From: Streptomyces sp. CMB-StM0423
Lineage (GTDB): Bacteria; Actinomycetota; Actinomycetes; Streptomycetales; Streptomycetaceae
Direction: 5' to 3'
DNA: 64,000 bases
Assembly (NCBI RefSeq): GCF_002847285.1
Contig: NZ_CP025407.1
Span: 1,924,501-1,988,500, forward strand
The notes under the pieces: model-generated
What the model was told of the DNA's origin: nothing
What the model saw: only the letters and a program-made list of their open reading frames with translations
The model's database searches: none
Made by a program: the position numbers and the translations under genes
Shown: positions 8,217 through 15,610 of the stretch, piece by piece
Layout: every line of letters begins with the position of its first letter
Numbering within the stretch: the first letter of the stretch is position 1

Positions 8217-9142
8217 GGCAGGCGGTACGGGCACGGCGCACCCCGCGCCGGTCGGCGGCGCGAGGTGCGGAACGGGCACAGGAGCCGGCACAGGAGCAGG
8301 AGCCGGGGCAGGCGCCGCCGCTACGGCGGCGGGCGGTCGCGGCGTGGGCCGTCCTCGGCTGCGCCGTGCTGTACGGGCTGCTGGCCTGGCAGGTCGCGGT
8401 GGACGGGCCGGTGCGCGAGCTGGACGAGCGCACCGGCCCCGCGCTGTCGCGGCACGCCCCGCCGGGCGCGGAGCTGCTGGCCGACCTGGGCGGGGTGTGG
8501 GTGGCGCTGCCGGTGCTGGTGGCGGCGATGCTGTACGCGGTGTGGCGTACGCCGGTACGCGCCGGGGCGGCGCCCGGCGGCGCGGAACGTACCGCGACCG
8601 CCCCCGCGCACCGCGGCGCCCTTCGCCCCCTTCACTCCTCCCGCCGTCTTCACCCCCTTCGTCTCCTGTACCCCCTTCTCCACCGCGTCCCGGCCGCCGT
8701 CCGGGTCCCGCTGCTCGCCGGGGCCGCCGCCCTCGCCGTGCTGCCGGCCGTCGTCCTGCCGCTGAAGTCCGCGCAGGCCCGGCCCGGCCCCAAGGGCCCG
8801 CTCGCCGACGACTACGCCGGGTTCTTCCCTTCCGGCCACTCGACCACCGCCGCCGTCGCGTACGGCGGCGTCGTGCTGCTCCTGCTGCCGCTGCTCCGCT
8901 CCCGCGCCGCCCGGCGGCTGCTGGTGGCCGCGGCGGGGGCGGTGGTGCTCGGGGTCGGGGCGGGGCTGGTGTGGCGGGAGTACCACTGGCCGCTGGACGT
9001 GCTGGCGGGGTGGTGCGTGGCGGGGGTGCTGCTCGCCGGCTGCTGGTACGGAGCCGCCCGGCTCACGGCGTACGCCGCGGGTCGCGTCATTCCCCACCGG
9101 CCGGACCACCCCCGAGGTCCGCAGGACCCGCAGCACCCGTAG
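8213..9142 (+). CDS. PAP2-superfamily membrane phosphatase
   Basis: A 309-residue protein starting at the GTG that overlaps the gabT stop. It has several hydrophobic segments, an opening phosphatase motif KSAQARPGP, the central PSGHS motif, and a third motif WREYHWPLDVLAGW. In the usual third motif (S-R-x5-H-x3-D) the Arg is six residues before the His; here it is three before, so the motif is shortened or shifted. A C/T-rich tract at about 8620-8700 encodes an unusual Arg/Leu/His-rich stretch between the first transmembrane part and the first motif. Probable role is dephosphorylation of lipid phosphates such as undecaprenyl-PP or phosphatidate at the membrane; substrate not determinable. Confidence 0.8.
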   Translation: MRQAVRARRTPRRSAARGAERAQEPAQEQEPGQAPPLRRRAVAAWAVLGCAVLYGLLAWQVAVDGPVRELDERTGPALSRHAPPGAELLADLGGVWVALPVLVAAMLYAVWRTPVRAGAAPGGAERTATAPAHRGALRPLHSSRRLHPLRLLYPLLHRVPAAVRVPLLAGAAALAVLPAVVLPLKSAQARPGPKGPLADDYAGFFPSGHSTTAAVAYGGVVLLLLPLLRSRAARRLLVAAAGAVVLGVGAGLVWREYHWPLDVLAGWCVAGVLLAGCWYGAARLTAYAAGRVIPHRPDHPRGPQDPQHP

Positions 9143-9608
9143 GACCGCCCGGGCCGTCCGCGAGGTGCGCCGCGGCCTCGTGCATCGCCAGCTCCAGCAC
9201 CACCGGATCCGTCAGCCACCCGCTGCCGTCCGGCGGCACCAGCCACCGCACCGCGCCGGTCGACCGCCCCGGGTAGGGCACCACGATCCACGTCCCCCGC
9301 CCCGCGCTCCGTACGCCCGTACCGACCCACCGCGCCGCCGTCCCCGGCGGCACGAAGAACCCGAGCCGCGCGTCCGTCACGTCCGCGAGCACCGGGCCCG
9401 GCCTGCCGGTGATCCGGGCGACCACGTCGAGCGTCGGCCGCCCCAGCTCCCCCGGCAGGATCAGTACGTCCCACAGCCGCCCGGCGGGGAGCAGCGACAC
9501 CCCCAGCGGGTTGCGCTCCCACTCCCACCTGCACGTCTCGGGTTCGGGCGCCGCCGAGACCAGCCACTCCACCGCGGATTTCGCCCCCGCACCAGTCATC
9601 TGGCTCAC
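9087..9608 (-). CDS. Conserved actinobacterial hypothetical protein
   Basis: A 173-residue protein from GTG 9608 (or 170 residues from ATG 9599; AGGGGAG lies just upstream of both). No signal peptide or membrane segment. The body has alternating strands and helices with LPAGRLWDVLILP and WLVPPDGSGWLTDPVVLE, and a Gly/Pro tail. The layout faintly recalls short Streptomyces proteins annotated as bifunctional primase/polymerase N-terminal-like, but no catalytic residues can be identified. Its 3' end overlaps the convergent PAP2 gene by 56 bp. I do not recognise a function. Confidence 0.65.
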   Translation of the reverse strand: MSQMTGAGAKSAVEWLVSAAPEPETCRWEWERNPLGVSLLPAGRLWDVLILPGELGRPTLDVVARITGRPGPVLADVTDARLGFFVPPGTAARWVGTGVRSAGRGTWIVVPYPGRSTGAVRWLVPPDGSGWLTDPVVLELAMHEAAAHLADGPGGPTGAAGPADLGGGPAGGE

Positions 9609-9761
9609 CCCTCGTCTCCCCTCGCACCGGCCCTGCTAGACCGGCTGTCAATTGGAGAGAGGGGCCAGGGCCGCAGCTCTTATGCGGCTTTGCGGAAATG
9701 GCCGGAGTGGTGTGGATCACAACGCTCGGCAGGGCGCACACCGGAGCGCACTGGGCGTGCG

Positions 9762-10841
9762 TCAGGCGGGGCGCTCGTCGGTGCGGCCGTCGAGGTCCTT
9801 CCACCAGTACGCGTACTCGTACGGCCCTCCCGGCGACACCTCGAACTCGACCTCGCCCGGCCCCTCGTCGAGCACGAAGCGGTATGTGGCCACCACGGCG
9901 CGGTCGTCGGCGAGGGTCAGCGGCAGCCCGCTGCCGCTCTCCTGCTCCAGGTTCCCGCCGTCGGAGCCGATGGGGTATGCGGTGACCTCGCTGTTCGCCA
10001 GGGTCGCCAGCTCGCCGGTGCGGTTCTCGACCCGGACCCACACGTCCAGGTAGCCGCCCCGGGCCGCCTCCGCGTGGAGGGTCACCTCCAGGCCGTCGTC
10101 GTACGCGATGGTCTCGCCGGCCTCGACCGCGCTGTCCGTCTCGGGCGAGACGGGGGCGAAGAAGTCGACCGCGAGGACGACGAGCAGGATGCTCATGCCG
10201 ATACCGACGACCGCCGCGACACCGCCGAGCCAGATGCCCGACAGCCCGGACCCCCTGTTGCGCGCCTCGCCGCGCCGCACCCGGCGGAGGGTGACGATGC
10301 CGAAGCCGACGGCGAGGCCGCCGAGGATGACGGCCAGGGGGCTGAGGAGGAGCGTGAACGAGAGGACGGCGCCGATGACGCCGAGGATCAGCGCCGCGAT
10401 CCCGGAGCCGTTCCGCAGGCCGGGGGGCGGCACCCAGGCGTAGGGGCCGGGAAGGTAGGGCTTCGGGCCGTAAGGACCGGGGTCGGGGCCCGGTTGCGGC
10501 CGCTGCCAGTCGGGCGCGAGGGGCACGGGCGGACCGCCGTCGGGCGAGGGCAGCAGGTCGCTGCCGGGGAGCGCCGGGAGGTCCTTGTGCCCGCCGGCCG
10601 CGGAGTCCGCGGGGCCGGCGACCGGACCCCCGGTCACCCCCGCACCCTGGTGCGCACCCGCCCCATCGCCGGCGGACACCTCCGCGCCCGCGGCCGCGCG
10701 CGTGTCCGCGTCCCCGCCCGCCTCCGCGCCGCCTCCGGACTCCGACCCGGCGGGCTCACCGGCGGGATCCCCCGTCTCCCGGCCACCCTCCACGCGGAGC
10801 GCACCTCGCCCCGCCGCGTCGTCCCGCCGGTCCGTTTCCAT
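9762..10841 (-). CDS. DUF4190-like membrane protein with extracellular DUF4352-like domain
   Basis: A 359-residue protein. The first 150 residues are Gly/Ala/Pro-rich and disordered, ending in a Tyr/Pro-rich stretch; two or three hydrophobic segments follow (about residues 165-260, starting GSGIAALILGVIGA), as in DUF4190 proteins. The C-terminal 110 residues, from the last membrane helix outward, form a beta-rich domain with DVWVRVENRTG, resembling DUF4352/telokin-like lipoprotein domains. ATG 10841 has no clear Shine-Dalgarno; TACAGT lies seven bases upstream, so the message may be leaderless. A second DUF4190-type gene lies 41 bp upstream in the same direction. Confidence 0.75.
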   Translation of the reverse strand: METDRRDDAAGRGALRVEGGRETGDPAGEPAGSESGGGAEAGGDADTRAAAGAEVSAGDGAGAHQGAGVTGGPVAGPADSAAGGHKDLPALPGSDLLPSPDGGPPVPLAPDWQRPQPGPDPGPYGPKPYLPGPYAWVPPPGLRNGSGIAALILGVIGAVLSFTLLLSPLAVILGGLAVGFGIVTLRRVRRGEARNRGSGLSGIWLGGVAAVVGIGMSILLVVLAVDFFAPVSPETDSAVEAGETIAYDDGLEVTLHAEAARGGYLDVWVRVENRTGELATLANSEVTAYPIGSDGGNLEQESGSGLPLTLADDRAVVATYRFVLDEGPGEVEFEVSPGGPYEYAYWWKDLDGRTDERPA

Positions 10842-10882
10842 GGGCTCAACTGTACGAGCCGCCCGTATCCCGTCGGACCGGT

Positions 10883-11296
10883 TCACCCGGCGCCGCCGCC
10901 CGGCCAGGGCAGCGTCCCCGACCGGTCCGCCATGACCTGCACGCGCTCCCCGTCCCGCCGGTCGGCGGGCTTCTCCTCCTCGTCGTCCCCGGAGAGGATC
11001 ACGCCCGTCAGCGCCAGCACGATGACCACCGCCGCGACCGCGAACGCCACCGCGCCCGTCGCGATGCCGATGACCGCGTTGCGCCCGGCGACCGCCCCGT
11101 CCCGCCGCGCGCGGCTGCGCGCGACCAGGCCGAGCACCAGCGCCGCGGGACCCAGCAGCACGGAGAGGACGATGCCGTAGACCGTGGGCAGGAGCGTGAG
11201 GCCGACGATGCCGCAGACCATCGCCTTCGTGCCCAGACCGGCCGGTCCCTGCCGCGCCCCGGCCGCGGCCGGGGCCGGTGGACTGCTCGCCGCCAT
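10883..11296 (-). CDS. Small DUF4190-type membrane protein
   Basis: A 137-residue protein from ATG 11296 with GGAGGG seven bases upstream; a longer frame to 11347 lacks an RBS. It contains two hydrophobic hairpins (about residues 20-60 and 70-105), KAMVCGIVGLTLLP and AVIGIATGAVAFAVAA, joined by an Arg-rich loop, the DUF4190 plan. An acidic DDEEEK stretch follows the last helix. It is co-directional with the larger DUF4190-like gene downstream and divergent from the deaminase gene. Function unknown. Confidence 0.72.
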   Translation of the reverse strand: MAASSPPAPAAAGARQGPAGLGTKAMVCGIVGLTLLPTVYGIVLSVLLGPAALVLGLVARSRARRDGAVAGRNAVIGIATGAVAFAVAAVVIVLALTGVILSGDDEEEKPADRRDGERVQVMADRSGTLPWPGGGAG

Positions 11297-11396
11297 GTCC
11301 GCTCCCTCCGCTGCCCTCGCGCCTCGCGCGCCCGCGCGTTCGCACATGCTACGGAGCCGGGGCGGCGCCGTCAGTCCGTTGGCCTACGATGATGCG

Positions 11397-12464
11397 ATGG
11401 CCGATCTCGACTCCTTCATCGCCGGTCTGCCCAAGGCCGAGCTCCATGTCCACCACGTGGGCTCCGCGTCGCCCCGCATCGTCGCCGAACTCGCCGCGCG
11501 GCACCCGGACTCCGCGGTGCCCGCGGACGCCGCCGCGCTCGCCGAATTCTTCTCCTTCCGCGACTTCGCCCACTTCATCGAGATCTACCTGTCCGTCGTG
11601 GACCTCGTCCGCGACCCCGAAGACGTGCACCTGCTGACGTACGAGATCGCCCGCGACATGGCCCGGCAGCAGATCCGGTACGCGGAGCTGACCGTCACGC
11701 CGTACAGCTCCACGAGCCGCGGCATCCCCGACCGCGCCTTCCTCGACGCCCTGGAGGAGGCCCGGCGCAGGGCCGAGGCCGAGCTGGGCGTCGTGCTGCG
11801 CTGGTGCTTCGACATCCCCGGCGAGGCGGGGCTCGCGGCGGCCGAGGAGACCGCACGGATCGCCATAGACGTCGGCTGCGAAGGGCTCGTGGCCTTCGGC
11901 CTGGGCGGCCCCGAGATCGGCGTGCCGCGCGGGCAGTTCAAGCCCTACTTCGACCGGGCCATAGCGGCCGGGCTGCGCAGCGTCCCGCACGCGGGCGAGA
12001 CGACCGGGCCGCAGACGGTCTGGGACGCGGTCACCGAACTGCGCGCCGAGCGCATCGGGCACGGCACGAGCGCGGCGCAGGACCCGAAGCTGCTGGCGCA
12101 CCTCGCGGAGGCGGGGATCGCGCTGGAGGTCTGCCCGACGTCCAACGTCGCGACGAAGGCGGTGGCTTCGCTGGACGAGCACCCGCTGCGCCGAATCGTG
12201 GACGCGGGCGTGCTGGTGGCGCTGGGCAGCGACGACCCGCCGATGTTCGGTACGGACCTGAACACGGAGTACGGGGTGGCGGCCCGCCTCCTCGGCCTGG
12301 ACGAGGCGGGGACGGCGGCGCTGGCGAAGAACTCGGTCACGGCGTCGTTCATGGACCCGGCCGCGAAGGCGGCGCTGACCGCGGAGATCGACGCGTACGT
12401 CGCCGCCTGGCCCGCGACCGCCGCCGGCGGCGCCCCCGGGGCCGCGACCCCGACCGCCCCGTGA
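11397..12464 (+). CDS. Adenosine-deaminase-family enzyme, probable aminodeoxyfutalosine deaminase
   Basis: A 355-residue metal-dependent deaminase: metal-binding HVHHVGS near residue 17, PHAGE with its His and Glu, LEVCPTSN, and SDDP near residue 280. The first motif is HVHHVGS rather than the HLHLEG of true adenosine deaminases. The same divergence, from memory, marks Streptomyces avermitilis SAV2595 and its relatives, which deaminate 6-aminodeoxyfutalosine in the futalosine route to menaquinone; the locus is also syntenic. That assignment is inference; adenosine deaminase is the alternative. ATG 11397 follows a TACGAT box by six bases with no Shine-Dalgarno, suggesting a leaderless transcript. 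The stop overlaps the next start (GTGA). Confidence 0.8.
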   Translation: MADLDSFIAGLPKAELHVHHVGSASPRIVAELAARHPDSAVPADAAALAEFFSFRDFAHFIEIYLSVVDLVRDPEDVHLLTYEIARDMARQQIRYAELTVTPYSSTSRGIPDRAFLDALEEARRRAEAELGVVLRWCFDIPGEAGLAAAEETARIAIDVGCEGLVAFGLGGPEIGVPRGQFKPYFDRAIAAGLRSVPHAGETTGPQTVWDAVTELRAERIGHGTSAAQDPKLLAHLAEAGIALEVCPTSNVATKAVASLDEHPLRRIVDAGVLVALGSDDPPMFGTDLNTEYGVAARLLGLDEAGTAALAKNSVTASFMDPAAKAALTAEIDAYVAAWPATAAGGAPGAATPTAP

Positions 12465-13156
12465 CGGGGGCCGCGCCCGCCGTGCTGGCGGTCGCCCACC
12501 GCGGCGATCCGTACGTCGTACGCGAGAACACCCTCGGCTCGCTGCGCTCCGCGGTGGCCGCGGGCGCGGACGCGGTGGAGTTCGACGTCAGGCTGACGTG
12601 GGACGGCATGCCGGTGCTGCTGCACGACCGCACGCTGCAGCGGCTGTGGGGGCAGGAGGTGAACCTGGCCTCGCTGACGTACGCCGAGGTCCAGGAGCGC
12701 TCCGAGGGCGGCATCCCGACGCTGCGCGAGGCGCTGAAGGTCATGGCGGACAGCCCGGGCGTCCGCTCGTTCATCGACCTGCCGGACCCGGCGGCGGCCG
12801 AGCACGTCGTCGCCGAGGTGCTGGAGTCCGATGCGGCGGCGCGTACGTACTACTGCGGCGGCACCGCGGCCCTGCTCACCATCCGCGCCGCGGACCCCGA
12901 CGCCGAGATAGCGCTGACGTGCTCCTCGCCCGTCCCGTACCGCGCGGGCCTGCTGCGCCGCCTGCGCCCGCAGTGGCTCAACTACCGCTTCGGCCTCCTC
13001 GACGAGGAGACGGTCCGCGAGGACCACGAGGCGGGCTACAAGGTGTCGTGCTGGACGGTCGACTGGCCGCGCAACTGGCGCCGGCTGACGGCCATGGGCG
13101 TCGACGCCATCACCAGCAACCGCATCGCGGGACTGCGCCGCCACCTGGGCTCCTGA
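12461..13156 (+). CDS. Glycerophosphodiester phosphodiesterase
   Basis: A 231-residue GDPD-family TIM barrel. The N-terminal AHRGDPYVVRENT holds the His-Arg and downstream Glu-Asn of the family, EFDVRLTWDGMPVLLHD supplies the Glu, Asp and catalytic His, and the protein ends with CWTVDWPRNWRRLTAMGVDAI, the usual last strand (W-T-V-N/D and G-V-D). It hydrolyses glycerophosphodiesters to glycerol-3-phosphate and an alcohol. There is no signal peptide, so it is cytoplasmic. GTG 12461 overlaps the stop of the deaminase gene by four bases, so the two are co-translated although their activities are unrelated. Confidence 0.87.
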   Translation: MTGAAPAVLAVAHRGDPYVVRENTLGSLRSAVAAGADAVEFDVRLTWDGMPVLLHDRTLQRLWGQEVNLASLTYAEVQERSEGGIPTLREALKVMADSPGVRSFIDLPDPAAAEHVVAEVLESDAAARTYYCGGTAALLTIRAADPDAEIALTCSSPVPYRAGLLRRLRPQWLNYRFGLLDEETVREDHEAGYKVSCWTVDWPRNWRRLTAMGVDAITSNRIAGLRRHLGS

Positions 13157-13190
13157 GAGCGACGCAAGGACCGGCGCGCCAACGGCGGGG

Positions 13191-13227
13191 GCCGCGCGGC
13201 GGGGGCTCGACTCCCCCGCCACGCGGC
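13191..13227. terminator. Bidirectional hairpin terminator
   Basis: Between the convergent phosphodiesterase and MFS genes: arms 13191-13205 and 13213-13227 pair over 14 bp with one mismatch around a 7-base loop. There is no U tract, as is usual in Streptomyces. Confidence 0.7.
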
Positions 13228-13273
13228 TCTCTTCCGCTCCCGTGCGCCGGCTGTCCAGGACGGTGTACGGGCC

Positions 13274-14887
13274 TCAGCGGCCGGCTTCCGCCGGTACCGG
13301 GGTCTCGTCCCGCGCGGACGGGGGCCCGGGGGCGGCTTCCGGCTCCTGCTGCGCTGCGCCCGAGGCGGGCACGCGGCGGAGCAGGGTCGCCGACAGGACC
13401 GCCGCCGCGACCGCCAGGCCCGCGGCGAGCGCCGCCGCCACGTTGAGCCCGCTCGCGAACGCCTCCCTGGCCGGCGCGAGCACCGCGTCGCCCAGCGCCG
13501 CCGGCAGGCTCTCCGCCGCGCTCAGCGCGCCCGGCAGGGTGTCGCGGGCGGCGGCGTCCGCGCCGTCGGGGACGCCGGCGGGGACCGAGTCCGCCATGTC
13601 GCCGCGGTAGACAGCGGTGCCGACGCTGCCCAGCAGGGCGATGCCGAGGGCCACGCCGAGGTCGCTGGCCGTGCTGTTGACCGCGGACGCGGCGCCCGCC
13701 TTCTCCGGCGGGGCCGAGCCGATGACCAGGTTGGTGGCCAGTGCCATCACCGGCGCGATGCCCGGGTAGAGCAGGTAGAAGCCGGTGATCAGCAGCGGCA
13801 GCCCGCCCACGCTGTCGACCTGGGTGAGCACCACGTACCCTGCCGCCGACAGCAGGCTGCCCGCCGCCACGACGTACCCCGGGCGCACCCTGCGGGCGAT
13901 CACCGGCGACAGCATCGAGACGATCACCAGCATCACCGCCGCCGGGAGGATCCACAGCCCCGCCTCCAGCGGCGTCAGCCCCTCGACGAGCTGCAGGTAC
14001 TGCGTGAAGAGCAGGTACACGCCGCCGAGGGCGACCGCGCTGAGGAGGAAGACGGCCAGCGAGCCGCTGAAGGTGCGGTCGCCGAACAGCCGCATGTCCA
14101 GCAGGGGGTCGGTCAGCCGGAGTTGCCGCCGTACGAACACGGTGGACAGCACGACGCCGAGGACGAGGGCGACGATCGCGGCGGCGTTCACGCCGTGCGC
14201 GGCCATCTCCTTCACCCCGTAGACGATGGGCAGGATGGTGACCACCGACAGCGCCACGCTCGGCAGGTCGAGCCGCCCCGGCTGCGGCGCCCGGTACTCG
14301 GGCACCAGGAACGGCGCCGCGAGCAGCACGAGGCCCATCACCGGTGCGCCCGCCAGCAGGGCGGCGCCCCACCAGAAGTTCTCCAGCAGCAGCCCGCCGA
14401 CCAGCGGGCCGACGGCCACGCCGACGGACACGGACGCCGCCCACAGGCCGATGGCGGTGGCACGCTGCTTCGCGTCCTGGAACATGTTGCTGATCAGCGA
14501 CAGCGTCGACGGCATCACGGCCGCGGCGCCCAGGCCCATCACGGCGCGCGCCCCGATCAGCGCCTCCGCGCTCGGCGCGAACGCGGCCGCCGCGGACGCC
14601 GCACCGAACGCCACGGCGCCGAAGAGGAGGATGCGGCGGCGGCCGATGCGGTCGCCGAGGGTGCCCATGGCGACGAGCAGGCCGGCCATCATGAAGCCGT
14701 AGATGTCGTTGATCCACAGCAGTTGGCCGCTGCTGGGTCCGAGGTCGGCGGCGATGTCGGGGGTGGCGAGGAACAGCACGGTCATCGTGACGAACAGCAG
14801 GATCGTCGGTGCGAGCAGCACCGCGAGGCCGAGCCACTGCCTGGGGCCGGCGCGCAGCGCGGGGGCCTCCGGGGCGATTGCGGACAT
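13274..14887 (-). CDS. MFS drug exporter, DHA2 (14-TM) family
   Basis: A 537-residue transporter with about 14 hydrophobic segments. The inter-helix motif A GDRIGRRRILL follows helix 2-3 and the motif C-like GLWAASVSVGVAVGPLVGG identifies a proton-driven exporter of the EmrB/QacA type. AGAAG precedes ATG 14887. It lies 36 bp downstream of the flavodoxin-like reductase gene and is probably co-transcribed with it. The pair is divergent from the large BTAD regulator, an arrangement typical of a regulator controlling an efflux operon. The C-terminal 25 residues are Pro/Ala-rich and cytoplasmic. The substrate is unknown. Confidence 0.88.
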   Translation of the reverse strand: MSAIAPEAPALRAGPRQWLGLAVLLAPTILLFVTMTVLFLATPDIAADLGPSSGQLLWINDIYGFMMAGLLVAMGTLGDRIGRRRILLFGAVAFGAASAAAAFAPSAEALIGARAVMGLGAAAVMPSTLSLISNMFQDAKQRATAIGLWAASVSVGVAVGPLVGGLLLENFWWGAALLAGAPVMGLVLLAAPFLVPEYRAPQPGRLDLPSVALSVVTILPIVYGVKEMAAHGVNAAAIVALVLGVVLSTVFVRRQLRLTDPLLDMRLFGDRTFSGSLAVFLLSAVALGGVYLLFTQYLQLVEGLTPLEAGLWILPAAVMLVIVSMLSPVIARRVRPGYVVAAGSLLSAAGYVVLTQVDSVGGLPLLITGFYLLYPGIAPVMALATNLVIGSAPPEKAGAASAVNSTASDLGVALGIALLGSVGTAVYRGDMADSVPAGVPDGADAAARDTLPGALSAAESLPAALGDAVLAPAREAFASGLNVAAALAAGLAVAAAVLSATLLRRVPASGAAQQEPEAAPGPPSARDETPVPAEAGR

Positions 14888-14923
14888 GATTCTTCTCGTT
14901 TCGGGGTTTGGGGACGGTAGGGA

Positions 14924-15460
14924 TCAGAAGGGGTACGGCGTGCGGGCGCGGGCGGTGCGCAAGGCGCGGGCCCACCAGATGAGTTCGTCGAGCGCGTGGT
15001 CGGGGCAGTCGGTCTCGTGGACGGTCAGCGCGTGCGCCTCGGCGAGGTCGGCGCGCAGAGTGCGCAGCGCACGTGCGGTTTCCTCTCCCGCGCGTACGTG
15101 CAGCGCCACCGGCCGCGCCTTGAACGCCTCGGCGCACCACACCAGTGCGCGCTGCAGCGGCCCGGCGGAGTGCTGCTCGGCGGGGTACTGCCGGGTGGCG
15201 GCCGGGGCCACGACGACGAAGCCGTCGGCCGCGTCCAGCCACGGGCGCAGCTCCCGTACGGCGGGCGGCTCCGGCGCGTTCCCCGGCAGTACGCCGGGGC
15301 ACGGCTCCGGCAGACAGGCCGCCGCGAGATCGATAAGGTCGACCTCCAGCCGGGCTCGCCGGCCCGCGAGCCCGGCGAGCCACCGGGCCTCGGCACCCGC
15401 CGCCCGGCCGGGTCCGAGCCCGCCGAGGACGGTCAGCCGCAGCGTGACGTCCGTACCCAT
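14924..15460 (-). CDS. Flavodoxin-like NAD(P)H-dependent FMN reductase family protein
   Basis: A 178-residue protein from ATG 15460 with a strong GGAGGAGG upstream. It opens with a beta strand and loop (LRLTVLGGLGPG), has ADGFVVVAPAATRQYPA in the place of the flavin-loop region (normally DGxVxxTPEYN), and helical segments typical of NADPH-dependent FMN reductases. The canonical PEYN motif is replaced by ATRQYP, so flavin binding is uncertain. As first gene of the operon with the MFS exporter it may modify the exported compound or supply reduced flavin. That role is inferred from context only. Confidence 0.65.
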   Translation of the reverse strand: MGTDVTLRLTVLGGLGPGRAAGAEARWLAGLAGRRARLEVDLIDLAAACLPEPCPGVLPGNAPEPPAVRELRPWLDAADGFVVVAPAATRQYPAEQHSAGPLQRALVWCAEAFKARPVALHVRAGEETARALRTLRADLAEAHALTVHETDCPDHALDELIWWARALRTARARTPYPF

Positions 15461-15530
15461 CCGGGGCCTCCTCCCACTCGCCGGCGACGACGTGGACCAC
15501 GGTCCGGCAGAGCTCTCCAGGTCTCCTTCC

Positions 15531-15560
15531 GATCCGCTTCAGATCCGCTGCGGGTACGGC
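15531..15560 (+). promoter_or_regulatory. SARP-type 11-bp direct repeat with -10 box before the BTAD gene
   Basis: GATCCGCT occurs at 15531-15538 and again at 15542-15549, start-to-start distance 11 bp, followed six bases later by TACGGC (15555-15560), a possible -10. SARP/AfsR-type OmpR-fold activators bind heptamer direct repeats with exactly this 11-bp period a few bases ahead of the -10. The site suggests autoregulation of the regulator. Confidence 0.45.
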
Positions 15561-15610
15561 CCCGGCCTGCGGCGACGGGCGCTGTCAGTGAGCTGGGTTA
15601 CCGTGAACGC

